A DNA stretch of 64,000 nt from Sphingobacterium sp. CZ-2 (GCF_004526235.1 NZ_CP038159.1:1612001-1676000), one strand, 5' to 3'; numbered from the stretch's first letter, positions 25,072 to 35,134 are shown. A program made the numbers and translations. Notes: a model not told the origin generated them from the sequence alone.

Positions 25072-25965
25072 ATGAAAGAACTGGCCATCGCAGTATATGG
25101 ACGTGAATTTAACCAATCGGTTATCGGCTACGTTGTTGAGCTGTTCAGTTACCTCCGCGAACGCAATGTTCAGGTATATATCTACCACGATTTCCACAGT
25201 TTTTTAAAGAAACTATGCAAAGTGGATTTCAAATTCAAAAAATTTAGATCTCATAAGGATCTCCCGAAGGATATTTCGTTTATGCTGAGCCTTGGTGGCG
25301 ATGGAACCATGCTGGCCGCAGCAACCTTGATTAAGGACTCCGGAATCCCGATCGCAGGTATCAACTTCGGTCGTTTGGGATTCTTAGCCAACATTTCAAA
25401 AAACAAGATCGAAGAGGCATTGGACCAAATCTTGGCAAACCAATACCAGATCCAAAAGCGTGGGCTGTTGCAGGTAGAAACCTCAGATGGAACCCTTGTG
25501 GCCGGAGATAATATTGCGCTAAATGACATAACGGTATTTCGTTCGGATTCTTCCGCTATGATCACAGTAAATGCGGTATTGGATAATGAGCTCTTGAACT
25601 CCTATTGGGCCGATGGATTGATCATTGCGACACCAACCGGCTCCACAGCCTATTCCTTAAGCTGTGGCGGGCCGATCCTGATGCCGGGAAGCGGCAACTT
25701 CGTGATTACCCCTATCTCTCCCCACAACCTGAACGTACGCCCTATCGTCGTCAGTGAAAACATGAAATTGCACCTGGAGATCGAAAGTCGCACGGAAAAA
25801 TACATCTTGAGCTGCGATTCGAAAAGTTATACCCTATCGACAAATACAACCTTAACCATTTCCAAAGCGCCTTTCAACATCAACTTGATCAGGCTTCAGA
25901 ATGACCAGTATTTCAGTATCCTACGGGAGAAATTACTATGGGGTATAGACGTCAGAAATTATTAA
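25072..25965 (+). CDS. nadK: NAD kinase
   Basis: This enzyme phosphorylates NAD to NADP with ATP in the cytoplasm. The 297-aa protein carries the GGDGTMLAAA motif (about 75-84), ALNDITVFR in place of the common NE/D motif, and the diagnostic IIATPTGSTAYSLSCGGPI segment (about 183-201). Length is normal. It follows the CBS protein and precedes uppS and bamA on the plus strand; in related genomes this neighbourhood is conserved. Confidence 0.96.
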   Translation: MKELAIAVYGREFNQSVIGYVVELFSYLRERNVQVYIYHDFHSFLKKLCKVDFKFKKFRSHKDLPKDISFMLSLGGDGTMLAAATLIKDSGIPIAGINFGRLGFLANISKNKIEEALDQILANQYQIQKRGLLQVETSDGTLVAGDNIALNDITVFRSDSSAMITVNAVLDNELLNSYWADGLIIATPTGSTAYSLSCGGPILMPGSGNFVITPISPHNLNVRPIVVSENMKLHLEIESRTEKYILSCDSKSYTLSTNTTLTISKAPFNINLIRLQNDQYFSILREKLLWGIDVRNY

Positions 25966-26047
25966 TCAAGGTTTAAAGTTCATTTAACACTATTTAATAT
26001 CAAAGGATTATCTGAAAACCTGTATCTTTACCGCAGTATACAATCAA

Positions 26048-26785
26048 ATGAACTATAAAGATAAAATAGACAAAACTAACCTTCCTAAGCATATTGCGAT
26101 TATCATGGATGGCAATGGCCGATGGGCCAAGGAACAGGGTGAGCTGCGTGTATTTGGACACAAAAACGGTGTTACAGCTGTTCGGGAGGCCTTGGAGGCT
26201 GCTGTTGAAATCGGCGTTTCCTACCTCACCTTATATGCTTTTTCCACCGAAAACTGGAACCGACCTGAATTTGAAGTCAATGCCTTGATGGAACTCTTAG
26301 TGAATTCCCTCAACCAGGAATTACCTACCTTCCAGGCCAACAATATCCGGGTAAATACCATCGGAAAGACTTCTGACCTACCAGATCATTGTCAAGTAAC
26401 CTTGGCAAGTACCATCGATCAGACGAAGAACAATACAGGCTGTACCCTTACTTTAGCCTTAAGCTATGGTTCCAGACAAGAGATTGTGGAAGCCACCAAA
26501 AGGATAGCGGAAAAGGTGAAGAACAATGAACTTGATCCTTCGAATATTAATGAAGAAACCATAAGCCAGCATCTTTATACCTATGATATGCCGGATCCCG
26601 ATATTCTGATCAGAACATCCGGTGAAGAACGCATCAGTAACTACATGCTTTGGCAGATCGCTTATTCTGAATTATTCTTCCTACCCATTATGTGGCCGGA
26701 GTTTTCCAGAGAACATCTCTTCGAGTGTATTTATTTATATCAAAATCGCGAAAGAAGATTTGGGAAAACTAGTGAACAATTGTAA
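26048..26785 (+). CDS. uppS: Isoprenyl transferase (undecaprenyl diphosphate synthase)
   Basis: This cis-prenyltransferase makes the undecaprenyl carrier for cell-wall and surface glycans. The 245-aa protein shows HIAIIMDGNGRWAK (about 16-29, with catalytic Asp), GHKNGV, LTLYAFSTENWNRP, and the C-terminal RTSGEERISNYMLWQIAYSE signature. TATCTTTA at 26023-26030 resembles the -7 promoter motif 18 bases upstream of the start. It is followed by bamA, a common order in Bacteroidota. Confidence 0.97.
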   Translation: MNYKDKIDKTNLPKHIAIIMDGNGRWAKEQGELRVFGHKNGVTAVREALEAAVEIGVSYLTLYAFSTENWNRPEFEVNALMELLVNSLNQELPTFQANNIRVNTIGKTSDLPDHCQVTLASTIDQTKNNTGCTLTLALSYGSRQEIVEATKRIAEKVKNNELDPSNINEETISQHLYTYDMPDPDILIRTSGEERISNYMLWQIAYSELFFLPIMWPEFSREHLFECIYLYQNRERRFGKTSEQL

Positions 26786-26905
26786 GAAATACTTACTTTT
26801 GCAACATTTTGATTTTGGATGGGTTAATCCCCGAAATCCGCAATATTTCTTTTAACAAAAATTAACAAGACTTTGCTGTACTTTAGCAGACATAATAAAA
26901 AGTAG

Positions 26906-29479
26906 ATGAAGCATATACTAAAAATTTCTATTTTTCTGACCATCTTAATTTGCAATTTCTCGCATGCCCAAATCCTTGGTGGTAATCCCATAAACGTCAA
27001 TGACCCCGATGAAATTGACTATAATAACCCTAAGAATTATGTCATTGGAGGAGTGACTGTTACAGGAGCACAATACTTAGAGAGCGATGTATTGATTACC
27101 ATTTCCAAATTGGTCGTAGGTAATTACATCGAGGTACCTTCTGAGCAGACAGCTAATGTGATCAAGGATCTGATGGATCAGAACCTATTCGAGGATGTTC
27201 AGTTATATGCTACAAAAATACAGGACGAGACGATCTTTTTGGAAATCCGAGTAAAGGAACGCCCAAGATTGACCCGTGTGGATATTGAAGGTTTGAGCAA
27301 GACCCAAACGGAAGAAGTTCGTAAGCGTTTGAATACTACGGCTGGCCGAATTGTCAATGAAAACCTATTATTGACCACCCGTACGACCATCGAGAAATTC
27401 TTGAGGGAGAAATCCTATCTATATCCGGAAATTACGATCAAGACCGCAAAAGATACAACCCAACCGAACAATGAAATTGTTATGGTGGATATCGAAAGAA
27501 ACAAGAAAATCAAAGTTCATCATGTGAATTTTGAAGGCAATGAAGAATTTACGGATAAGCAGCTTCAAAAATACCTTAAAGGTGTTAAACCAAGAATGTG
27601 GTACCGTGTATTTGGTCCTGGTAAATTCAAGGAAGATAAATACGAAGAAGCGAAAGAAAAACTGATCGCTAAGATGCAGGATAAAGGATACCGTGATGCA
27701 GAAATCATCAGGGATTCCGTATACCGTTATGACAACAATGAAGTTGGAATCGATATTGATCTTTACGAAGGTCCTCGTTACTATGTGGGTAACATCAGCT
27801 GGTCCGGAAACGCGAAGTTCAAGGATTCCATTCTGAACATCTTTTTAGGTATTCAGAAAAGCGATATCTACAGTGAGGAAAAATTGAACTCGAAGTTGAT
27901 GGGTCCTACCCGTAACTCGGATGATATTGCGGCAATCTATCAGAACGATGGTTACCTGACATTCAACATCCAACCGATCATCAAAAGAATCTATAACGAT
28001 ACGATCGACCTGGAGATCCAAATGTCTGAAGGTAAACAGTACACGATCAACAACGTGATCTTGAAAGGTAATGATGTAACGAACGACCGCGTGGTTCTAC
28101 GTTCGATCTACACCAAACCAGGTCAGAAATATTCAAGGGAATTATTGGTAAGAAGTGTTCGTGAGATCTCCCAATTGGGGATGTTTGATGAGCAGAAAGT
28201 TCAACCTGCCCCTATCAACCTGAACTTTGAAGAAGGAACAACAGACATCGAATTCTCGGTTGCAGAGAAGCCTTCAGATCAGGTGGAACTATCCGGTGGT
28301 TATGGTGCAGGACAGGTAATCGGTACCTTAGGTCTTACCTTCAATAACTTCTCGACGTCTAACTTATTTAAGAAAGATGCTTGGAAACCACTTCCTCGTG
28401 GAGATGGTCAGAAATTAAGTATCCGTGGACAGACTTCCGGAAAGCGTTATCAGTCGTATAGCTTCTCCTTCTCGGAGCCATGGTTAGGTGGTAAGAAACC
28501 TATCTATTTCGGATTGAGTGCTTACATTTCGAATTCACAACAACAATATTACAATTGGCAAACGCAGCGTTACGAAGGCTATGCGAACAACCCTAAAATT
28601 CAAATGCACGGGGTTACAGCGACCTTAGGTAAGCGTCTTCAATGGCCAGACAACTACTTCCAGATCAATAGCTCCCTATCTTACCAACGTTATTATTTGG
28701 AAAACTATAGAGGTTATTTCATCTTCTCAGACGGTGAAGCATACAACATCAACTTTACCCAAGAGATTAGTCGTAACTCTGTTGATGCACCGATCTACCC
28801 TACTTCTGGTTCACACCTGAAGTTCAGCGTACAATTGACGCCTCCATATTCCTTGATGAACAACATCAACTATGCAACCGCTCCAGATAATGAAAAATAC
28901 AAATGGACGGAATACCATAAATGGAAATTCGATTCGCAATGGTACACGAAAATCGTAGGTAAATTGGTGTTGAAAACCCAAGCACAATTTGGTTACCTAG
29001 GTACTTACGGTGATGAAACACCTACCTCTCCATTTGAGCGTTTCAAATTAGGGGGTGATGGTATGCAAGGTTTCGACTTCTTGCAAGGTTCTGAGATCAT
29101 CGCGATGCGTGGTTATGCCAATGGATATATTATCCCAGCTTCTACCGGATCAAACATGCAATATACGGCGGCAAGCTCAGGTAGCCCGATCTATGCGAAA
29201 TACCAGATCGAACTTCGTCACCCAATCTTGTTGAATGATCAGGCAACGGTATTTGCGTTGGCATTTGCTGAAGCAGGTAATACCTGGAACAAATTCTCTG
29301 AAGTGAATCCATTCAAGGTTCGTCGTTCAGTGGGTGTTGGAGCACGTATCTTCCTACCGATCTTCGGTATGTTGGGTATTGACTACGGTCATGCGATGGA
29401 TCCTATCCCTGGATTGCCTTCGAGCCAGTGGAAACAGAACTTCACGTTCAGTATCATCCAGAACATGGGCGGATTTTAG
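26906..29479 (+). CDS. bamA: Outer-membrane assembly factor BamA
   Basis: This is the central subunit of the beta-barrel assembly machine. The 857-aa protein has a signal peptide (ISIFLTILICNFSHA), five POTRA-like units (about 45-470, starting IGGVTVTGAQYLES and RLTRVDIEGLSKTQT), and an Omp85 barrel to the C-terminus. The barrel includes a RGY-type lid-lock segment (IAMRGYANGYIIP) and the terminal QNFTFSIIQNMGGF strand. It is followed by two Skp-type chaperone genes (gaps of 58 and 84 bases), so substrate delivery and insertion factors are encoded together. Confidence 0.97.
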   Translation: MKHILKISIFLTILICNFSHAQILGGNPINVNDPDEIDYNNPKNYVIGGVTVTGAQYLESDVLITISKLVVGNYIEVPSEQTANVIKDLMDQNLFEDVQLYATKIQDETIFLEIRVKERPRLTRVDIEGLSKTQTEEVRKRLNTTAGRIVNENLLLTTRTTIEKFLREKSYLYPEITIKTAKDTTQPNNEIVMVDIERNKKIKVHHVNFEGNEEFTDKQLQKYLKGVKPRMWYRVFGPGKFKEDKYEEAKEKLIAKMQDKGYRDAEIIRDSVYRYDNNEVGIDIDLYEGPRYYVGNISWSGNAKFKDSILNIFLGIQKSDIYSEEKLNSKLMGPTRNSDDIAAIYQNDGYLTFNIQPIIKRIYNDTIDLEIQMSEGKQYTINNVILKGNDVTNDRVVLRSIYTKPGQKYSRELLVRSVREISQLGMFDEQKVQPAPINLNFEEGTTDIEFSVAEKPSDQVELSGGYGAGQVIGTLGLTFNNFSTSNLFKKDAWKPLPRGDGQKLSIRGQTSGKRYQSYSFSFSEPWLGGKKPIYFGLSAYISNSQQQYYNWQTQRYEGYANNPKIQMHGVTATLGKRLQWPDNYFQINSSLSYQRYYLENYRGYFIFSDGEAYNINFTQEISRNSVDAPIYPTSGSHLKFSVQLTPPYSLMNNINYATAPDNEKYKWTEYHKWKFDSQWYTKIVGKLVLKTQAQFGYLGTYGDETPTSPFERFKLGGDGMQGFDFLQGSEIIAMRGYANGYIIPASTGSNMQYTAASSGSPIYAKYQIELRHPILLNDQATVFALAFAEAGNTWNKFSEVNPFKVRRSVGVGARIFLPIFGMLGIDYGHAMDPIPGLPSSQWKQNFTFSIIQNMGGF

Positions 29480-29537
29480 TAATTAAACTTTTTATAATTT
29501 TAATTGTCTTAAAAAGTAGAATTAAAAAAATATTGAT

Positions 29538-30077
29538 ATGTCAATGAAAAAAATTATAACTACGGCCTTGATGCTAACCATGATGGTGGGCATCTCCTTT
29601 GCACAAAAAATTGCTTATGTAGATTCGGAGTATATCATGAAACATATTCCTGAAGTTGCAAGCGCACAGAAGAAAGTGGATGCCTTGTCCCAACAATGGC
29701 AACAAGAAGTGGATAAACAATACGAAGAGATTGAGCGCATGTACCAGGCTTATCAGAACGACCAACAGAAGTTGAACGCAGATATGCGCAGACGTCGTGA
29801 AGATGAGATTGTGAACAAAGAGAAAGCGGTTAAAGAATTACAACGCAGTAAATTCGGATTCGATGGCGAGATCGTTAAACAACGTGAAACCTTGATGAAA
29901 CCTATCCAAGATAGGGTTTCTAAAGCCATTCAGGATATCGCTACTGCACAGCAATTGGATTTCATTTTAGACCGTCGTAGCGAGGTATCTTTCCTTTACG
30001 CGAACCCTAAAATGGATAAAAGCAATGAGGTAATCGTTAAATTGGGGTTAAAACCTAATCCAAGTTTAGCCAACTAA
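29538..30077 (+). CDS. OmpH/Skp-family periplasmic chaperone 1
   Basis: The 179-aa protein has a signal peptide (about 1-22, ending ISFAQK) and a charged coiled-coil body (about 45-130), the tentacle arrangement of Skp. The family-typical N-strand IAYVDSEYIMKHIPEV and C-terminal LDFILDRRSEVSFLYANP are present. It should shield unfolded outer-membrane proteins on the way to BamA, encoded immediately upstream. It is a diverged paralogue of the next gene. Confidence 0.92.
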   Translation: MSMKKIITTALMLTMMVGISFAQKIAYVDSEYIMKHIPEVASAQKKVDALSQQWQQEVDKQYEEIERMYQAYQNDQQKLNADMRRRREDEIVNKEKAVKELQRSKFGFDGEIVKQRETLMKPIQDRVSKAIQDIATAQQLDFILDRRSEVSFLYANPKMDKSNEVIVKLGLKPNPSLAN

Positions 30078-30161
30078 CGATTTTTTTATTATTTTGCGCA
30101 TCTAAAAAAATTAACAAATATAAAAAACAGAAAAAACTTATATAATTATAAGACTAACAGA

Positions 30162-30722
30162 ATGAGCATGAAAAATTTATTGAAAAGTGTAGTATTAGCA
30201 TCAGGACTTATTTTTGCAGCAAACGCAGCAAGCGCACAGCAAAAAGTTGGTCATATCAATTCTAGAACAGTTATGGAATCTACTACAGATTTCAAGAATG
30301 CGCAGACACAAATCCAAAGCCTTGGTGCTACCAAAGACAAAGAACTACAAGATATGTTTACCTTGTATCAAGCTAAACAAAAAGATCTTAATGATAAAGC
30401 GAGAAACAGAAGCGAAGCTAACAAGGAAACAGTTGATGTGGAATTGAACAAGATCGCTACGGAGATGCGCGAAATGGAAGGAAAGATCCAAGAAAGCCAA
30501 CAACAAGCTGAAAAAGATATGGAAGCTAAACAGGCTGAATTGTTCGCTCCTATCCAAACAAAGATCATGACCGCTATCAACGCAGTAGCGAAAGAAAAAG
30601 GATATGCTTATATCCTGGATCTAGCATCTGGTTCAGTGGTTTATTCAGCAGGTGGTGATGACCTTACAGCTGATGTTCAAGCTAAATTAGGTGTAACTGC
30701 AGCTGCAGCTCCAAAGAAATAA
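30162..30722 (+). CDS. OmpH/Skp-family periplasmic chaperone 2
   Basis: The 186-aa protein has a signal ending ANAASAQQ, the strand KVGHINSRTVMESTTD, a long Lys/Glu/Gln-rich coiled coil (about 45-135), and the C-terminal AYILDLASGSVVYSAGGDDL typical of Bacteroidota OmpH. Two tandem OmpH genes after bamA are common in the phylum and may serve different clients or form mixed trimers, which is inference. A strong terminator 22 bases downstream ends the uppS-bamA-ompH transcript. Confidence 0.92.
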   Translation: MSMKNLLKSVVLASGLIFAANAASAQQKVGHINSRTVMESTTDFKNAQTQIQSLGATKDKELQDMFTLYQAKQKDLNDKARNRSEANKETVDVELNKIATEMREMEGKIQESQQQAEKDMEAKQAELFAPIQTKIMTAINAVAKEKGYAYILDLASGSVVYSAGGDDLTADVQAKLGVTAAAAPKK

Positions 30723-30743
30723 TTAAAAATCTATAAAGATTAT

Positions 30744-30770
30744 AAAAGCCTCCCTAGGGAGGCTTTTTTT
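30744..30770 (+). terminator. Terminator of the bamA-ompH operon
   Basis: AAGCCTCCC and GGGAGGCTT form a perfect 9-bp stem around TA, followed by a run of seven T. This is a textbook intrinsic terminator. Confidence 0.93.
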
Positions 30771-30878
30771 ATTTATCTTATCCCATTAAGACAATTATTT
30801 TTAATCGGTCTAAATAATTTATTATGCCTGCATAGTATCTAAGGATTGATTATATTTGTTTTACCTAATTTGTAAACT

Positions 30879-32171
30879 ATGATCGGTCAATTGATTTTTG
30901 GCGTACTTCTGATCGCAGGCATCATCCTGTTCTATAAAAACGCCAGTAAAATATATCGCAATATTCGTTTAGGAAAATCCCTCGATCGCAGCGATCGTCC
31001 TTCGGAACGATTGAAGGTGATGTTGCTGGTGGCTTTCGGACAGAAGAAAATGTTCAAGAAGCCCATCCCAGCAATCCTTCACCTGTTTGTCTATGTAGGG
31101 TTCTGTATCATCAACATTGAGATGTTGGAGATCGTGATCGATGGCCTTTTCGGTACCCATCGCGTACTTTCCTTTATGGGTGGTTTTTACGATTTCCTGA
31201 TCTTTTCCTTTGAGATCTTAGCCTTCCTGGTATTGATGGGCTGTGTGGTATTTGCCGTGCGCAGGAATATCCTTAAATTGAAGCGTTTGAATCAATCTGA
31301 ATTAGACAATTGGCCGAAAACAGATGCCAACCTGATCCTGACCGCGGAGATCCTTTTGATGGCTGCCTTCTTACTTATGAATGCCGCAGATTATAAACTT
31401 CAGCAATTGGGTGCTGCCCATTATCATGCTGTCGGATCCTTTCCGATCTCCCAATATATTGCGTCTTGGCTTCCCGATCAGGTGAGTACATTGATTGGGA
31501 TCGAACGCGGAGCATGGTGGTTCCACATCATCGGCGTTTTGGCCTTTTTGAATTACTTACCGATCTCAAAACATTTACATATTATACTGGCCTTCCCGAA
31601 CACCTATTTCTCCAACCTGGAGCCTAAAGGCAAGTTTGAGAACATGCCTTCAGTTACGGCAGAGGTTCAAGTGATGTTGGATCCTTCCTTACCCCCACCC
31701 ACCGGAGAACCAACCCGTTTTGGGGTGAAGGATGTACAGGACCTTACCTGGAAGAATCTGTTGGATGCCTATACCTGTACCGAATGTGGGCGATGTACCG
31801 CTGCTTGTCCGGCCAATATGACCGGGAAGTTACTATCCCCAAGAAAAATCATGATGGATACCCGCGATCGCTTAACGGATGTGGGCTTGAACATTGATAA
31901 AAACGGAGAGTTTGTAGATGATGGGAAATCGCTATTGGATACACACATCAGCAGAGAGGAGATATGGGCTTGTACAAGCTGTAATGCATGTGTGGAGCAA
32001 TGCCCGGTCAACATCAACCCTTTAGAGATCATCATTGGTCTTCGTCAATATGCGGTGATGGAAGAATCGCAGGCACCAGCAAGTGTGAACAACATGTTCT
32101 CCAACCTGGAAAACAACGGTGCACCTTGGAAATATGCACAGGCAGATCGTGCAAATTGGGCAAATCAATAA
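30879..32171 (+). CDS. Membrane (Fe-S)-binding oxidoreductase subunit, HdrC-like
   Basis: The 430-aa protein has about five transmembrane helices in its first 235 residues with several His residues (H68, H181, H183, H216, H232) that might hold haem. It then has a cytoplasmic ferredoxin-like domain with two 4Fe-4S motifs, C300-C303-C306-C310 and C365-C368-C371-C375 followed by Pro. This is the layout of HdrC/DsrM-like subunits that pass electrons between quinone and a CCG protein. The partner CCG protein begins 12 bases downstream. The electron donor or acceptor is unknown. TATATTTG at 30851-30858 is a candidate -7 promoter motif. Confidence 0.88.
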   Translation: MIGQLIFGVLLIAGIILFYKNASKIYRNIRLGKSLDRSDRPSERLKVMLLVAFGQKKMFKKPIPAILHLFVYVGFCIINIEMLEIVIDGLFGTHRVLSFMGGFYDFLIFSFEILAFLVLMGCVVFAVRRNILKLKRLNQSELDNWPKTDANLILTAEILLMAAFLLMNAADYKLQQLGAAHYHAVGSFPISQYIASWLPDQVSTLIGIERGAWWFHIIGVLAFLNYLPISKHLHIILAFPNTYFSNLEPKGKFENMPSVTAEVQVMLDPSLPPPTGEPTRFGVKDVQDLTWKNLLDAYTCTECGRCTAACPANMTGKLLSPRKIMMDTRDRLTDVGLNIDKNGEFVDDGKSLLDTHISREEIWACTSCNACVEQCPVNINPLEIIIGLRQYAVMEESQAPASVNNMFSNLENNGAPWKYAQADRANWANQ

Positions 32172-32183
32172 AAAAGAAAAAAC

Positions 32184-32978
32184 ATGGAAAACGAACTTCA
32201 TATACCAACAGTAGCCGAGTTATTAGCAAAAGGAGAAAGCCCAGACCTATTGTTTTGGGTGGGATGTGCCGGTAGTTTTGATGAACGTGCGCAGCGCATC
32301 ACCAAAGACATCTGCAAGATCCTTCAACATGTAGGGATCAAATATGCCATCCTAGGCACGGAAGAAAGCTGTACGGGAGATCCGGCAAAACGGGCAGGAA
32401 ATGAATTCCTGTTCCAGATGCAGGCGATGATGAATATCCAGGTATTGGATGGTTATGAAATCAAAAAGATCGTGACCGCCTGCCCACATTGTTTCAATAC
32501 CATAAAAAATGAATACCCGAGCTTAGGCGGCCACTATGAAGTGATCCACCACACCCAATTGATCCAATCGTTGATCGATGAAGGGAAATTGAAACCTGCC
32601 GATGGAAATGAATTCAAGGGCAAGCGAATCACTTACCATGACCCTTGTTATCTAGGCAGGGCAAATGATGTCTATGAGGCACCAAGGAAAGCCTTGGAGG
32701 TTTTGGATGCCGACCTGGTGGAACTTAAACGCTGTAAATCCAATGGTTTATGCTGTGGAGCTGGTGGTGCTCAGATGTTCAAAGAACCTGAAAAGGGCAA
32801 TAAGGATGTGAATGTAGAGCGTATTGAGGATGTGATCGAAAGCAAGGCCTCCATTGTTGCCGCAGCTTGTCCTTTCTGTATGACGATGTTGAGGGATGGG
32901 GTGAAAGTAAAAGACAAGGAACAGGAAATCCAGGTACTGGATATCGCAGAGATTACCGTAAAGGCAAATAAAATTTAA
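32184..32978 (+). CDS. CCG-domain (Fe-S)-binding protein, HdrB-like
   Basis: The 264-aa protein contains two cysteine-rich CCG-type modules, FWVGCAGSFDERA plus TACPHCFNTIKNEYP, and YHDPCYLGRAND plus GLCCGAGGAQMF, ending AAACPFCMTML. Such proteins bind a noncubane Fe-S cluster and form complexes with HdrC-type subunits, here encoded immediately upstream. Together they look like a two-gene membrane-to-cytosol electron transfer module of unknown substrate, widespread in Bacteroidota. Confidence 0.9.
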   Translation: MENELHIPTVAELLAKGESPDLLFWVGCAGSFDERAQRITKDICKILQHVGIKYAILGTEESCTGDPAKRAGNEFLFQMQAMMNIQVLDGYEIKKIVTACPHCFNTIKNEYPSLGGHYEVIHHTQLIQSLIDEGKLKPADGNEFKGKRITYHDPCYLGRANDVYEAPRKALEVLDADLVELKRCKSNGLCCGAGGAQMFKEPEKGNKDVNVERIEDVIESKASIVAAACPFCMTMLRDGVKVKDKEQEIQVLDIAEITVKANKI

Positions 32979-33004
32979 ACAAGAATAAGAGGAATTTTAA
33001 GGGG

Positions 33005-33088
33005 TGCCCAGGAGCAGATTCGAACTGCCACGCCCATTCAGGCGCCACCCCCTCAAGATGGTGCGTCTACCAATTTCGCCACCTGGGC
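33005..33088 (-). tRNA. tRNA-Leu (anticodon GAG)
   Basis: Read on the minus strand, the acceptor GCCCAGG pairs with CCTGGGC and the anticodon stem CCATC pairs with GGTGG around the loop TTGAGGG (anticodon GAG). A long variable arm (GGCGCCTGAATGGGCG region) and GTTCGAATC of the T loop are present. It is 84 nt; the CCA end is not encoded. It decodes CUC/CUU. Confidence 0.93.
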
Positions 33089-33139
33089 ATTTCACATCGC
33101 AAAAATAATCTTTATTTTGATATTTGCAACGAATTTTGA

Positions 33140-34021
33140 TTAAGCCTTCTTCAGATTTTTATTGATCAGGGTCTGGATGATTCCATCCGCCAATCCGATC
33201 CTAGGCGCCATAATATTCTTCAGATGCCCCACCTTCATGATCGTTAAAAAGATCTCCGAAGCCGGGATAATCACGTCTGCCCTATCCTGTTTCAATTCAA
33301 GTACATTGATCCTATCTTTCAAAGAATACGAACTCAGATAAACATACATGGCTTTCAATTTGGCGTAGGAAATAGGCTTATCCGCCTTTTCATTCGCCAT
33401 CCTCGAAAGTTTATTGATATTACCTCCAGAACCAATCCCGTAGATGTTCTTATAACTCTTGGTGATATTCTTCACCCATAACTTCATGTCGTCCCAGGTT
33501 TCCGGTTCATCCTGGTTATCCAGGATACGTATAGTACCTAAATTGAAGGAACGGGATGCCACTAGATCACCATTGGCAAAAAGCGAAATCTCGGTACTAC
33601 CACCACCCACATCGATATAAAGATAAACCTTGTTCTTATCCATGTTGGTTTGGTTGTGCACATTGTATATGATTTGGGCTTCCACTGAACCATCGATGAT
33701 CTCAATATCGATACCCACCTTTTTACAGGCCTCAACAACGTCCTTGCCATTATCCGCATCGCGCATCGCAGAAGTCGCACAGGCCATATAATCACTGACC
33801 TTGTACACATCCATCAGATTACGGAATGCCGACATGGTTTTCACCATGTTCTCAAATTTTCCTTCAGAAATGTGTTTATTGATGAATGCATCATCACCCA
33901 ATCGTAATGGCACTCGTAGAAGTGTGTTCTTGTTAAATATGATTTCGTTTTCTCTTTCAATTATATCGGCAATCAGCAAACGAACAGCGTTTGAACCGAT
34001 ATCAATAGCGGCGTATCTCAC
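33140..34021 (-). CDS. Ppx/GppA-family phosphatase
   Basis: The 293-aa protein is a short Ppx/GppA member with only the ASKHA fold. Phosphate-binding motifs are RYAAIDIGSNAVRLLIAD (2-19) and YIDVGGGSTEISLF (about 136-149), followed by a GIGSGGNINKLSRM segment. The family cleaves polyphosphate or pppGpp terminal phosphate; which substrate applies here is not decidable by eye. It lacks the C-terminal HD-type domain of longer relatives. It lies on the same strand as tRNA-Leu and the Gfo/Idh gene. Confidence 0.92.
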   Translation of the reverse strand: MRYAAIDIGSNAVRLLIADIIERENEIIFNKNTLLRVPLRLGDDAFINKHISEGKFENMVKTMSAFRNLMDVYKVSDYMACATSAMRDADNGKDVVEACKKVGIDIEIIDGSVEAQIIYNVHNQTNMDKNKVYLYIDVGGGSTEISLFANGDLVASRSFNLGTIRILDNQDEPETWDDMKLWVKNITKSYKNIYGIGSGGNINKLSRMANEKADKPISYAKLKAMYVYLSSYSLKDRINVLELKQDRADVIIPASEIFLTIMKVGHLKNIMAPRIGLADGIIQTLINKNLKKA

Positions 34022-34096
34022 AGTGTGTATTTGAAAAGTTTAACAATATTAAAAATCTTAGATTAAATTAATATTAATATAATATTAAATAGCCGA

Positions 34097-35119
34097 TTAT
34101 TTCGTCGGTTCTAAGATTTCTAATTGCCAGATAATCTGTTCTTTGCTCACAAAATAGGGAGCATCCTCGCGTATGGTGGCATAAACCGCATCAAAAACAG
34201 CCATATAATCACCTTTTACAGGCGCTATAAGCTGTCTTTCCATCACATCATCCCGAAGGGCAATACTCAGTACACCTTCATTACCTAAGGGCTCTAATCC
34301 GAAGCTTGCATGGTCAGGCATCAACCCTTCCAGGAGTTGGGCCTCCTGCACATCCGTTCTATATTTCACATAGCTCCCTTTTGTGCCATGTAGCACGAAG
34401 GCGGCTTGGGGGTCGGCGACCAATAGGCTGGTCGTGATGAAAACATTTACGCCAGAGCCATAGTTCAGCATCAGATGGGCATAATCGTCCACCACACTAT
34501 TTGCCCTATAGGTTCCCTTTAATTTGCTCATGGATTTTGGCTTACCGAACAGCGATATGGCCTGATCCAACAGATGCGATCCCAGATCGTAAAGAATCCC
34601 CGAGGCAGCTCTTTTGGTTTCTTTGAACAACTTCACGCCGATCTGCGATTTATAGCGATCGAAACGGAGATGCAGCTCGATAGGCTTTCCTACCAGACCG
34701 GATTCCACGATGTTCTTGAGCGTAAGGAAATCGCTATCAAATCGTCTATTATGAAATGGAAGGATGTGTTTTCCCTGTTCTTCCGCCAATTTATATAATT
34801 TGGCTGCTTCTTGGGAGGTTGGTGCGAATGGTTTCTCGATCAATACGTGCTTACCGGCCAGGAGTGCCTGCTCCGCATAGGATACATGCGTATCATTTGG
34901 CGTATTGATGATGACCAATTCGATCTCCGGATTATCCAATAATTCCTGAACGGAATCATAACTGATGACATCGGGATATTTCTCTTGGGCTGATTTAAGG
35001 CTGCGTTCTACGATTGCCCTAAATTCAAAGTTGGGATTGACAGCTATAAATGGCGCATGGAATACCCTTCCGGACATTCCATACGACAATATACCTGTAA
35101 CGATCTGTTTTTTAACCAT
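34097..35119 (-). CDS. Gfo/Idh/MocA-family oxidoreductase
   Basis: The 340-aa protein has an N-terminal Rossmann fold (GILSYGMSGRVFHAPFI, about 9-25, an unusual dinucleotide loop seen in YdgJ-type members), the EKPFAPTSQEA catalytic Lys motif (about 95), and LYDLGSHLLDQAISLFG. Members oxidise or reduce sugars and cyclitols with NAD(P). No sugar-pathway genes surround it, so the substrate cannot be inferred. The next gene upstream is a lipoprotein 15 bases away on the same strand. Confidence 0.92.
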   Translation of the reverse strand: MVKKQIVTGILSYGMSGRVFHAPFIAVNPNFEFRAIVERSLKSAQEKYPDVISYDSVQELLDNPEIELVIINTPNDTHVSYAEQALLAGKHVLIEKPFAPTSQEAAKLYKLAEEQGKHILPFHNRRFDSDFLTLKNIVESGLVGKPIELHLRFDRYKSQIGVKLFKETKRAASGILYDLGSHLLDQAISLFGKPKSMSKLKGTYRANSVVDDYAHLMLNYGSGVNVFITTSLLVADPQAAFVLHGTKGSYVKYRTDVQEAQLLEGLMPDHASFGLEPLGNEGVLSIALRDDVMERQLIAPVKGDYMAVFDAVYATIREDAPYFVSKEQIIWQLEILEPTK

Positions 35120-35134
35120 TAAACTGTTTTTTGC

